Shown one piece after another: positions 1 through 5,442 of a DNA stretch of 5,442 nt. The DNA lies in assembly GCA_030705745.1 (NCBI GenBank), contig JAUZPT010000218.1:1-5442 (forward strand), read 5' to 3'. Numbering within the stretch: position 1 is the stretch's first letter; each line of letters opens with the position of its first letter. Made by a program: the position numbers and the translations under genes. The notes beneath the pieces were generated by a model. That model did no database searches. It had not been told where the DNA came from and was given only the letters and a program-made list of their open reading frames with translations. Origin of the DNA: Bacillota bacterium. GTDB taxonomy: Bacteria; Bacillota; Bacilli; Bacillales; Cytobacillaceae.

Positions 1-1651
1 ACCGATGGCTTTGATGATGGCAGAGCATCCGGATTTGAAAATACATGTCCATGTGGATGAACGTTCGGCGGCATTTTTTGCATTAGGAATGGCTAAGGCG
101 TCTGAACGGGCGGTAGCACTTCTTTGTACATCAGGTACTGCCGCGGCCAATTATTTTCCGGCAATAGTTGAAGCATTTTATGCACGTGTGCCTTTGATCG
201 TCATAACGGCTGACCGTCCGCATGAGCTAAGGGACGTAGGAGCCCCGCAGGCTATTGACCAGATTCACTTATTCGGAAAGCACGTAAAATGGTTTGCGGA
301 GATGGCTTTACCTGAAAAAAGCGAAGAAATGCTTCGCTATTCCCGTACCATTTGCGCAAGAGCAGCTGCCATGGCACTTCAGGCACCCGCTGGCCCTGTC
401 CATCTGAATTTTCCGTTTAGGGAACCGCTTGTGCCAAACCTTGATGCAGAAGATTTATTTTCCTTGAAAGAGCGACCTAATCAGTTTGTATCTGTGCACA
501 AAAGTGAATTAAGTCTGGCTGAGGAAGAGATACCCCTCCTTGCTGGCCTATTGAACCAACATAGTAAAGGAATCATCGTCTGTGGGCAATTGGAAGATGT
601 CCGTTTTTCCGAGGCGGTGACGACGCTTGCGGCGCAGCTGAACTATCCGATTCTAGCGGATCCTTTGTCCCAATTAAGGAGCGGCAGTCATGTCAGCTCG
701 CAGATCATTGATACTTACGATACTTTTTTGCGTAATGATGACGCGAAAGCACTTCTAAAACCGGATTTAGTTATTCGATTTGGCGCCTTGCCTGTGTCAA
801 AGGCATTAACCATCTTTTTAAAAGAAAACCACCAGGCTGTTCAGCTGGTCGTTGACGGTGCTGGCGGCTGGCGAGATCCTTCTTTCCTTTCCACTGATAT
901 GGTCTATTGCAATGAAACACGGTTTTGCCGCCAAATAATGCCTTTGCTTCACCAAAAAGGCACTGCAGGATTTTTGGAGAAATGGCAAAGCCTTAATACG
1001 ATCACAAAAGAAAATATGTCAATTGTAAAAGACTATTCGCATTGCAGTGAAAGCAAATTGTTTTACCAGCTAGCAGATCTTCTTCCAGAACGGGCAACCT
1101 TATTTGTAGGCAACAGCATGCCGATCCGGGATATAGACAGTTTTTTTCATTGTAATGAAAAAGAAATTAAAGTGCTCGCCAACAGGGGAGTAAATGGAAT
1201 TGATGGGACTATTTCGGCGGCACTGGGAGCGGCGGTATATGCGCAGCCTCTTTACCTCGTACTTGGCGATCTCACCTTTTTCCATGATTTAAATGGCCTT
1301 TTGGCAGCAAAGCTGTATCAATTAAATATCACGATTATTGTGATCAATAATAATGGCGGAGGTATTTTTTCATTTCTTCCACAATCTCAGCATCCGAAGC
1401 ATTTTGAACTCCTTTTTGGAACGCCATTGGATCTTGATTTCGAACATGTCGTTCGAATGTACAATGGGAAATTCACGAGGATTGAAGAATGGGACGAGTT
1501 TGTGTCGACGATGAAAGAATCAGATGTTAATAAGGGCCTCAATGTCATCGAAGTAATGACAAATAGAGACAAAAGCCTAGAAGAGCATCGAGAAATGTGG
1601 AATTCTGTTTCCCGGGAAATAACAAACACGGTAAATGGGGAAGTTAGATGA
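1..1651 (+). CDS. menD: MenD, SEPHCHC synthase (5' truncated by window edge)
   Basis: Thiamine-diphosphate enzyme of the cytoplasm. It adds the succinic semialdehyde unit derived from 2-oxoglutarate to isochorismate, giving 2-succinyl-5-enolpyruvyl-6-hydroxy-3-cyclohexene-1-carboxylate, the first committed step to menaquinone. The frame is open to the left edge (CCG at 2-4 reads Pro), and the ATG at 5 is internal: it matches the methionine or leucine after the family's SRSTP motif, so about 35 N-terminal residues are missing. Counting from that Met, E19 in VDERSAAFFALG is the ThDP-activating glutamate and Q82 in GAPQAIDQ matches the conserved active-site Gln. S371 and R375 in GNSMPIRDID and R394 in NRGVNGIDG match substrate-binding residues known from E. 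coli MenD. G421-D422 through N448-N450 and GGGIFSFLP form the Mg/ThDP-binding region. The visible 549 codons plus the missing part fit the usual ~580 aa. The stop overlaps the menH start. No lesion is seen. Confidence 0.97.
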   Translation, partial: PMALMMAEHPDLKIHVHVDERSAAFFALGMAKASERAVALLCTSGTAAANYFPAIVEAFYARVPLIVITADRPHELRDVGAPQAIDQIHLFGKHVKWFAEMALPEKSEEMLRYSRTICARAAAMALQAPAGPVHLNFPFREPLVPNLDAEDLFSLKERPNQFVSVHKSELSLAEEEIPLLAGLLNQHSKGIIVCGQLEDVRFSEAVTTLAAQLNYPILADPLSQLRSGSHVSSQIIDTYDTFLRNDDAKALLKPDLVIRFGALPVSKALTIFLKENHQAVQLVVDGAGGWRDPSFLSTDMVYCNETRFCRQIMPLLHQKGTAGFLEKWQSLNTITKENMSIVKDYSHCSESKLFYQLADLLPERATLFVGNSMPIRDIDSFFHCNEKEIKVLANRGVNGIDGTISAALGAAVYAQPLYLVLGDLTFFHDLNGLLAAKLYQLNITIIVINNNGGGIFSFLPQSQHPKHFELLFGTPLDLDFEHVVRMYNGKFTRIEEWDEFVSTMKESDVNKGLNVIEVMTNRDKSLEEHREMWNSVSREITNTVNGEVR

Positions 1652-2457
1652 ACTTTGTCATCCATGGAATGAAGTATCATGTAGAAGTATGCGGAAACGG
1701 TTATCCGCTTTTGCTGCTGCATGGATTTACGGGCAGCAGCTCTGCATGGTTGCCGTTTAGCGAGGAGTGGAGTGCACAGTCCCGATTAATTATGCCAGAT
1801 TTGGCGGGGCATGGAGAAACAGAGGCTCCAGCTGATTTGCAACGTTACAAGATTGAATCCGTTGCACATGATTTAAACCAGCTGCTCGAAGAGTTGGACA
1901 TTGATCAAGTCGATGTTCTTGGGTATTCGATGGGTGGAAGGCTTGCCCTCACATTTGCAATACTTTTTCCAGAAAAAGTACGCAAGCTAGTTTTGGTGAG
2001 TTCGACAGCGGGAATTCAAACTGAAGAGGATCGAAATTCTCGCCGTATGAAAGATGCACAATTGGCAAAGTTTATTAAAGATGAAGGCGTGCCCGCTTTT
2101 ATACGATATTGGGAAAACATTCCTCTATTTCAATCGATGGCTAATTTGCCCGATTGGATTAAAAATGCAGTGCGTTCTCAGCGGCTACAAAATACGCCGG
2201 AGGGGCTGGCGAACAGTCTACTAGGCATGGGTACAGGATCACAGCCATCGTGGTGGGGGAAATTGGGCACTCTTACATTACCTATCCTATTGTTGACAGG
2301 GTCGGATGATGAAAAGTTTTGCCGGATTGCATCGGAAATGCAAAAAAAGCTGAAGAGAGCTGATTGGATTTGCGTGGAAGGCAGCGGCCATGCAATACAT
2401 GTGGAGAAATCTGAAAAGTTTGGTACAATAGTAAGTGAGTTTTTATTGAATACATAA
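1648..2457 (+). CDS. menH: MenH, SHCHC synthase (alpha/beta hydrolase fold)
   Basis: Removes pyruvate from the MenD product to give (1R,6R)-2-succinyl-6-hydroxy-2,4-cyclohexadiene-1-carboxylate; cytoplasmic. The protein has 269 residues, close to the ~270 of B. subtilis YtxM. It is a single alpha/beta-hydrolase domain: HGFTGSS at 25-31 is the oxyanion-hole strand, PDLAGHG follows near 50-56, and the nucleophile elbow is GYSMGGR with S94. D221 in TGSDDEKF and H248 in GSGHAIH complete the Ser-Asp-His triad. Y93 and R98 flank the nucleophile as in E. coli MenH (Tyr-Ser-x-Gly-Gly-Arg), which supports MenH over a generic hydrolase, as does the position between menD and menB. The start ATG at 1648 overlaps the menD TGA as ATGA, with a purine-rich GGGGAAG at 1637-1643 only 4 nt upstream, so translational coupling to menD is likely. 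Identity rests on family motifs plus context. Confidence 0.94.
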   Translation: MNFVIHGMKYHVEVCGNGYPLLLLHGFTGSSSAWLPFSEEWSAQSRLIMPDLAGHGETEAPADLQRYKIESVAHDLNQLLEELDIDQVDVLGYSMGGRLALTFAILFPEKVRKLVLVSSTAGIQTEEDRNSRRMKDAQLAKFIKDEGVPAFIRYWENIPLFQSMANLPDWIKNAVRSQRLQNTPEGLANSLLGMGTGSQPSWWGKLGTLTLPILLLTGSDDEKFCRIASEMQKKLKRADWICVEGSGHAIHVEKSEKFGTIVSEFLLNT

Positions 2458-2466
2458 AAGAGGAGG
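2457..2466 (+). promoter_or_regulatory. Strong Shine-Dalgarno of menB
   Basis: AAAGAGGAGG, a near-ideal Bacillales ribosome binding site, ends 8 nt before the TTG at 2475. It fixes that TTG as the start. The nearby ATG at 2486 is in another frame, and the first in-frame ATG lies about 40 codons further in, inside the conserved fold. The site begins at the last base of the menH stop codon. Confidence 0.85.
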
Positions 2467-2474
2467 TTTCCATT

Positions 2475-3293
2475 TTGACTAGAGAATGGATCGCAGAACG
2501 TAAATACGAAGATATTTTATATGAAACGTCTGACGGAATTGCGAAAATAACGATTAATCGTCCGGAGGTACACAATGCTTTCCGCCCGAAAACGGTAATG
2601 GAAATGATCGATGCATTTGCATGTGCACGTGATGATTCAAAAGTGGGTGTAATTGTTCTGACTGGTGCCGGAGACAAGGCATTTTGTTCAGGTGGAGACC
2701 AAAGGGTGCGAGGACATGGTGGATATGTCGGAGAAGATCAAATCCCGCGTTTGAATGTTCTTGATTTGCAGCGTTTAATCCGCGTCATTCCAAAACCGGT
2801 TATCGCCATGGTGAGAGGCTATGCCATCGGTGGTGGACATGTTTTACACGTTGTTTGTGATTTAACGATCGCCGCTGATAATGCAGTGTTTGGCCAAACA
2901 GGCCCGAAGGTAGGAAGCTTTGATGCTGGTTACGGCTCCGGGTACCTTGCGCGAATCATCGGACACAAAAAAGCGCGTGAAATTTGGTTCCTTTGCCGCC
3001 AATACAATGCGCAGGACGCGCTCGATATGGGACTCGTCAACACCGTAGTTCCTTTAGAGCAAGTGGAAGAAGAAACGATGAAATGGTGTGAGGAAATTCT
3101 TGAAAAGAGCCCGACCGCCCTTCGTTTCATTAAAGCTGCAATGAATGCAGACACAGATGGACTCGCAGGACTTCAGCAATTTGCCGGAGATGCTACATTA
3201 TTGTATTACACAACGGAGGAAGCGAAAGAGGGACGTGATTCCTTTAAGGAAAAGCGCAAACCGGATTACGGCCAGTTCCCACGTTTTCCTTGA
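2475..3293 (+). CDS. menB: MenB, 1,4-dihydroxy-2-naphthoyl-CoA synthase
   Basis: Crotonase-superfamily enzyme that carries out the intramolecular Dieckmann-type (Claisen) ring closure of o-succinylbenzoyl-CoA to DHNA-CoA; cytoplasmic. At 272 residues it is the usual length (about 271 in B. subtilis) and reads very close to the B. subtilis protein throughout. Oxyanion-hole segments are CSGGDQ (G73, G74) and GYAIGGGH (115-122). Y84 lies in the GGY active-site loop. [17 protein letters not shown] at 141-157 carries G143 and D150, which match the bicarbonate-site Gly and catalytic Asp of E. coli MenB. The C-terminal [19 protein letters not shown] tail ends in PRFP, typical of MenB and unlike ordinary enoyl-CoA hydratases. 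Translation starts at TTG, chosen from the SD at 2457-2466 and agreement with the family N-terminus. The gap after menH is 17 nt. A strong terminator follows 17 nt after the stop. Confidence 0.97.
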   Translation: MTREWIAERKYEDILYETSDGIAKITINRPEVHNAFRPKTVMEMIDAFACARDDSKVGVIVLTGAGDKAFCSGGDQRVRGHGGYVGEDQIPRLNVLDLQRLIRVIPKPVIAMVRGYAIGGGHVLHVVCDLTIAADNAVFGQTGPKVGSFDAGYGSGYLARIIGHKKAREIWFLCRQYNAQDALDMGLVNTVVPLEQVEEETMKWCEEILEKSPTALRFIKAAMNADTDGLAGLQQFAGDATLLYYTTEEAKEGRDSFKEKRKPDYGQFPRFP

Positions 3294-3309
3294 TCACAAA
3301 TTTTTAATG

Positions 3310-3341
3310 CAGCTTGATGGCTTCCCATCAAGCTGTTTTTT
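3310..3341 (+). terminator. Intrinsic terminator after menB
   Basis: An 11-bp perfect stem, CAGCTTGATGG (3310-3320) paired with CCATCAAGCTG (3325-3335), closes on a CTTC tetraloop and is followed at once by six Ts (3336-3341). This is a textbook Rho-independent terminator on the + strand, starting 17 nt after the menB stop. It should end or reduce the menD-menH-menB transcript before menE. The degree of read-through cannot be judged from sequence. Confidence 0.92.
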
Positions 3342-3351
3342 CTAAGAAATA

Positions 3352-3397
3352 GGCTTTGTTAATCAGTATTGTTGATAATTTGTTATTTAACAAAGCC
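3352..3397 (+). repeat. 46-bp palindromic, MITE-like element upstream of menE
   Basis: Perfect 11-bp inverted repeats, GGCTTTGTTAA (3352-3362) and TTAACAAAGCC (3387-3397), enclose a 24-nt AT-rich centre. Outside them lies a near-perfect direct repeat, AAGAAATA (3344-3351) against AAGAAATT (3398-3405), with 7 of 8 bases matching, as expected of a target-site duplication. The terminal bases resemble ends of some bacterial insertion sequences (IS903-like GGCTTTGTTGAATAA, and IS6-family ends starting GGCTTTGTTGCA), but this comparison is from memory. No transposase is present. No T-run follows the right arm, so it is a poor terminator. It could instead be an operator or a transcript hairpin. The inverted repeat is certain; its nature as a mobile remnant is inference. 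Confidence 0.6.
3374..3379 (+). promoter_or_regulatory. Weak candidate -10 box for menE-menC
   Basis: GATAAT matches the sigma-A -10 consensus TATAAT at 5 of 6 positions and lies about 40 nt before the menE start, downstream of the menB terminator. No good -35 sits 16-18 nt upstream: the best TTGTTA, at 3356-3361, leaves only a 12-nt spacer. It is listed because menE needs either read-through or its own promoter, and this is the only plausible box seen. Confidence 0.2.
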
Positions 3398-3405
3398 AAG
3401 AAATT

Positions 3406-3411
3406 AGGTGG
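3406..3411 (+). promoter_or_regulatory. Shine-Dalgarno of menE
   Basis: AGGTGG, one mismatch from AGGAGG, lies 6 nt before the ATG at 3418. It supports that start, which also agrees with the N-terminus of MenE homologues. It sits just outside the right arm of the palindrome at 3352-3397 and its flanking repeat, so a hairpin there would not cover it directly. Confidence 0.7.
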
Positions 3412-3417
3412 AATTAA

Positions 3418-4917
3418 ATGACGGTTCAATCACTGCCAAATTTTATTAAAAAAAGAGCGTTTCTGACCCCTGACCGTCCAGCGATCCACTTCGAAGGATT
3501 GACGCTAACGTTTAAGCAGCTTTATGAACGCTCGGTTGACTATGCCGGCCGCCTTACCTTGAAGGGAATCAAGAAGAACAGCTGCACGGCTGTGTTGATG
3601 AAAAATCATCTTGATACGGTTGTCATTTTGTTTGCGCTGCAATTGCTCGGTACCAAAACGATCATGCTGAATACCCGTTTAACACGAGCTGAAATGACGT
3701 GGCAGCTTTCAGACTCCCGGGCTGAATTTCTTCTGACAGAATCCTCTTTTATGGTGGAAGGCGAAAAGGCGGAGATGGAAATTTCATCTTTAACCGTATT
3801 GTCGAAGGAAGAATTGGCCGAGTCCGAATCAGTGAATCCGTTGCTAGTGGAGGAAATCGTGTTAACCGACATTTGTACCATCATGTATACATCGGGTACG
3901 ACAGGACAGCCGAAGGGAGTCATGCAGACATTCGGAAATCATTGGTGGAGCGCGATGGGCTCTGCTTTGAACCTTGGATTCATGGAATCGGATTGCTGGC
4001 TCTGTACCGTTCCCTTGTTTCATATAAGCGGTTTTTCAATTCTCATGCGCAGCGTCATTTATGGGATGAGCATTGTGCTGCATGAAAATTTTGACGAGAA
4101 CAAAGCTATTGAGGACATTTTCACGAAAAAAGTAACGATTATGTCGGTTGTTTCTACGATGTTAACGAGAATAACCGAGTCGTTTGGTGACCGGGTCATG
4201 CCAGTACATTTCCGCTGCATGCTTCTTGGTGGAGGGCCGGCACCGCTTACGATGCTAGAGAAATGCATCGATATAGGGATACCGGTTTTTCAATCGTATG
4301 GAATGACTGAAACAGCTTCACAAATCGTGACATTGTCACCGGAGGATAGCTTAGTAAAGCTCGGTTCGGCAGGCAAGCCATTATTTCCGGCTCAGCTTAA
4401 AATACAATCTGAGGACGGTAGCTTGGCGGCTGCCGGAAAAGCAGGCGAAATTGCGGTTAAGGGGCCAAATATCACACCGGGATATTTACATCGCCCTGAT
4501 GCCACTGCAAATAAACTGAGAGAAGGATGGCTTTACACAGGTGATATCGGCTATGTTGATCAGGACGGTTTTTTATACGTGCTTGACCGTCGAGACGACT
4601 TGATTATTTCGGGCGGCGAAAACATTTACCCTGCAGAAATCGAAGGGGTGCTTTTAGCGCATCCAGACGTAGCAGACGCCGGTGTGGTGGGTGTACCTGA
4701 CGCTAGATGGGGGCAAGTTCCTGTAGCTTTTATTGCGGCAAAAAACGGTACCGTTTTAGCAGACGGCATGCTTAAGGAGTATTGCCAGGAACGCTTGGCA
4801 AAGTACAAACTTCCGTGCACCTTCATTTTTTTAGATGAGCTTCCGAGAAACGCAGCGAAAAAACTTTTGCGTCGAAATTTGCGCGATATGTGGCAAAAAG
4901 GCAGGCAAGAAACATGA
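3418..4917 (+). CDS. menE: MenE, o-succinylbenzoate--CoA ligase
   Basis: Adenylate-forming (ANL superfamily) enzyme that activates o-succinylbenzoate with ATP and then transfers it to CoA, giving OSB-CoA for MenB; cytoplasmic. The 499 residues are slightly more than the ~486 of B. subtilis MenE. Motifs in order: the P-loop YTSGTTGQPKGV at 157-168; TFGNHWWSA and PLFHISG, characteristic of MenE; LLGGGPAPL; QSYGMTETASQ from 292, with E298; YTGDIGY with ribose-binding D376; the hinge region LDRRDDLIISGGENIYPAEIE, with R391 and D393-D394 near the domain boundary; and PRNAAKKLLRR, where K482 aligns with the catalytic adenylation lysine. All expected residues are present. It is set apart from menB by a 124-nt gap with a terminator and a palindrome, and overlaps menC by ATGA. 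Whether it is transcribed from its own promoter or by read-through is unknown. Confidence 0.96.
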   Translation: MTVQSLPNFIKKRAFLTPDRPAIHFEGLTLTFKQLYERSVDYAGRLTLKGIKKNSCTAVLMKNHLDTVVILFALQLLGTKTIMLNTRLTRAEMTWQLSDSRAEFLLTESSFMVEGEKAEMEISSLTVLSKEELAESESVNPLLVEEIVLTDICTIMYTSGTTGQPKGVMQTFGNHWWSAMGSALNLGFMESDCWLCTVPLFHISGFSILMRSVIYGMSIVLHENFDENKAIEDIFTKKVTIMSVVSTMLTRITESFGDRVMPVHFRCMLLGGGPAPLTMLEKCIDIGIPVFQSYGMTETASQIVTLSPEDSLVKLGSAGKPLFPAQLKIQSEDGSLAAAGKAGEIAVKGPNITPGYLHRPDATANKLREGWLYTGDIGYVDQDGFLYVLDRRDDLIISGGENIYPAEIEGVLLAHPDVADAGVVGVPDARWGQVPVAFIAAKNGTVLADGMLKEYCQERLAKYKLPCTFIFLDELPRNAAKKLLRRNLRDMWQKGRQET

Positions 4918-5442
4918 AACTATTTTCCATTACGCTTCATGTGATTAAAATGCCGCTTCGATCTCCTTTCATGACCCATTTAGGTAGTGTGGCGGAGCGT
5001 GAAGGAATTATCGTCGAAATAACGGACGAAGACGGAGTGACGGGATATGGTGAAGGTGTTGCCTTTTCGACGCCGTGGTATACAGAGGAAACGGTGAAAA
5101 CAAGCCTCCATATGATGAGCGATTTTTTGATTCCACTCCTCAAACATCGCCCCGTCAGCCATCCTGACGAAACGTTAGCTTTGTTTGCTTCGATCAGGGG
5201 AAACAAAATGGCCAAAGCGGCTCTCGAGATGGCACTATGGGATTTATATGCAAAAAGAAAATTACTTCCCCTGTCTAGGGTTCTAGGAGGAACACAGGAG
5301 CGGATCCCGGCCGGAGTGGTAATCGCTACAGATTCTATTTCTTCTGCAATTGAACAAATTGATCATTACCTTTTGGAAGGTTATCAACGAATCAAATTGA
5401 AGATCCATCCTGGTCATGATATTTCCGTTTTGGCGGATATTC
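4914..5442 (+). CDS. menC: MenC, o-succinylbenzoate synthase (3' truncated by window edge)
   Basis: Enolase-superfamily enzyme that dehydrates SHCHC to o-succinylbenzoate, the step between MenH and MenE; cytoplasmic, Mg-dependent. The frame starts at the ATG overlapping the menE stop and stays open to the right edge, giving 176 codons, about half of the usual ~370. The N-terminal capping domain is visible: MPLRSPFMTHLG at 13-24, then GVTGYGEGVAFSTPWYTEET near 41-60, and NKMAKAALEMALWDLYAK near 98-115, all like B. subtilis MenC. The barrel begins at RVLGGTQERIPAGVV, and the catalytic KxK motif is seen as K161-L-K163 in GYQRIKLKIHPG. The metal ligands and the second catalytic Lys lie beyond the window. 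Only a weak AGGCAGG (4899-4905) precedes the start, so coupling to menE is likely. Some relatives also racemise N-acylamino acids; operon context favours OSB synthase here. Confidence 0.95.
   Translation, partial: MKLFSITLHVIKMPLRSPFMTHLGSVAEREGIIVEITDEDGVTGYGEGVAFSTPWYTEETVKTSLHMMSDFLIPLLKHRPVSHPDETLALFASIRGNKMAKAALEMALWDLYAKRKLLPLSRVLGGTQERIPAGVVIATDSISSAIEQIDHYLLEGYQRIKLKIHPGHDISVLADI

Noticed and set aside
5..7. ATG at position 5 as the true menD start
   Set aside because: The frame is open to the left edge, and the protein lacks the conserved N-terminal segment ending in SRSTP, so the gene begins upstream of the window.
1387..1722. 111-codon open frame on the - strand across the menD/menH junction
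   Set aside because: It lies antisense to two well-supported genes, shows no recognisable domain and has low-complexity Ser/Thr-rich content typical of a shadow frame.
2282..2677. 131-codon open frame on the - strand over the end of menH and start of menB
   Set aside because: It is antisense to conserved coding sequence and its translation matches no family I recognise.
3145..3345. + strand frame overlapping the menB 3' end and the terminator
   Set aside because: It is out of frame with menB, runs through the terminator hairpin, and has no family resemblance.
3352..3397. The second palindrome as another intrinsic terminator
   Set aside because: The loop is 24 nt, the stem is AT-rich and no T-run follows on the + strand; the T content on the other strand is also interrupted.
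4937..5215. 92-codon open frame on the - strand inside menC
   Set aside because: The + strand here is clearly MenC, with conserved motifs continuing to the window edge; the reverse frame is a shadow.
1..5442. CRISPR array, tRNA/rRNA genes, riboswitch, toxin-antitoxin, phage or defence genes
   Set aside because: Nearly the whole window is occupied by five men genes, and the single 124-nt gap contains only the terminator, the palindrome and the menE ribosome binding site.

Overview
The window is an internal piece of a menaquinone (vitamin K2) biosynthesis cluster, with every gene on the + strand in the order menD (5' end cut off) - menH - menB - menE - menC (3' end cut off). This order, the protein sequences, moderate base composition and strong AGGAGG-type ribosome binding sites point to a Gram-positive member of the Bacillales, close to Bacillaceae such as Bacillus subtilis. 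The species cannot be named from the sequence. In B. subtilis-type genomes menF (isochorismate synthase) lies just upstream of menD, but that region is outside the window.

Layout: 1-1651 is menD without roughly its first 35 codons. 1648-2457 is menH, overlapping menD by ATGA. 2475-3293 is menB, with a strong Shine-Dalgarno and a TTG start. 3294-3417 is the only real intergenic gap; it holds a strong intrinsic terminator and then a 46-bp perfect-ended palindrome flanked by a near-perfect 8-bp direct repeat. 3418-4917 is menE. 4914-5442 is the first half of menC, again overlapping its upstream neighbour by ATGA.

Together the five enzymes convert isochorismate to 1,4-dihydroxy-2-naphthoyl-CoA. 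MenD makes SEPHCHC, MenH eliminates pyruvate to give SHCHC, MenC dehydrates this to o-succinylbenzoate (OSB), MenE activates OSB with CoA, and MenB closes the naphthoquinol ring. Thioester hydrolysis, prenylation (MenA) and methylation (MenG/UbiE) are encoded elsewhere. Key catalytic residues can be located in all the complete proteins, and none looks broken.

The coding content is ordinary. I found no undescribed system. The most interesting stretch is the menB-menE gap, where a terminator splits the cluster into menD-menH-menB and menE-menC, and where a tiny MITE-like or operator-like palindrome sits directly upstream of menE.
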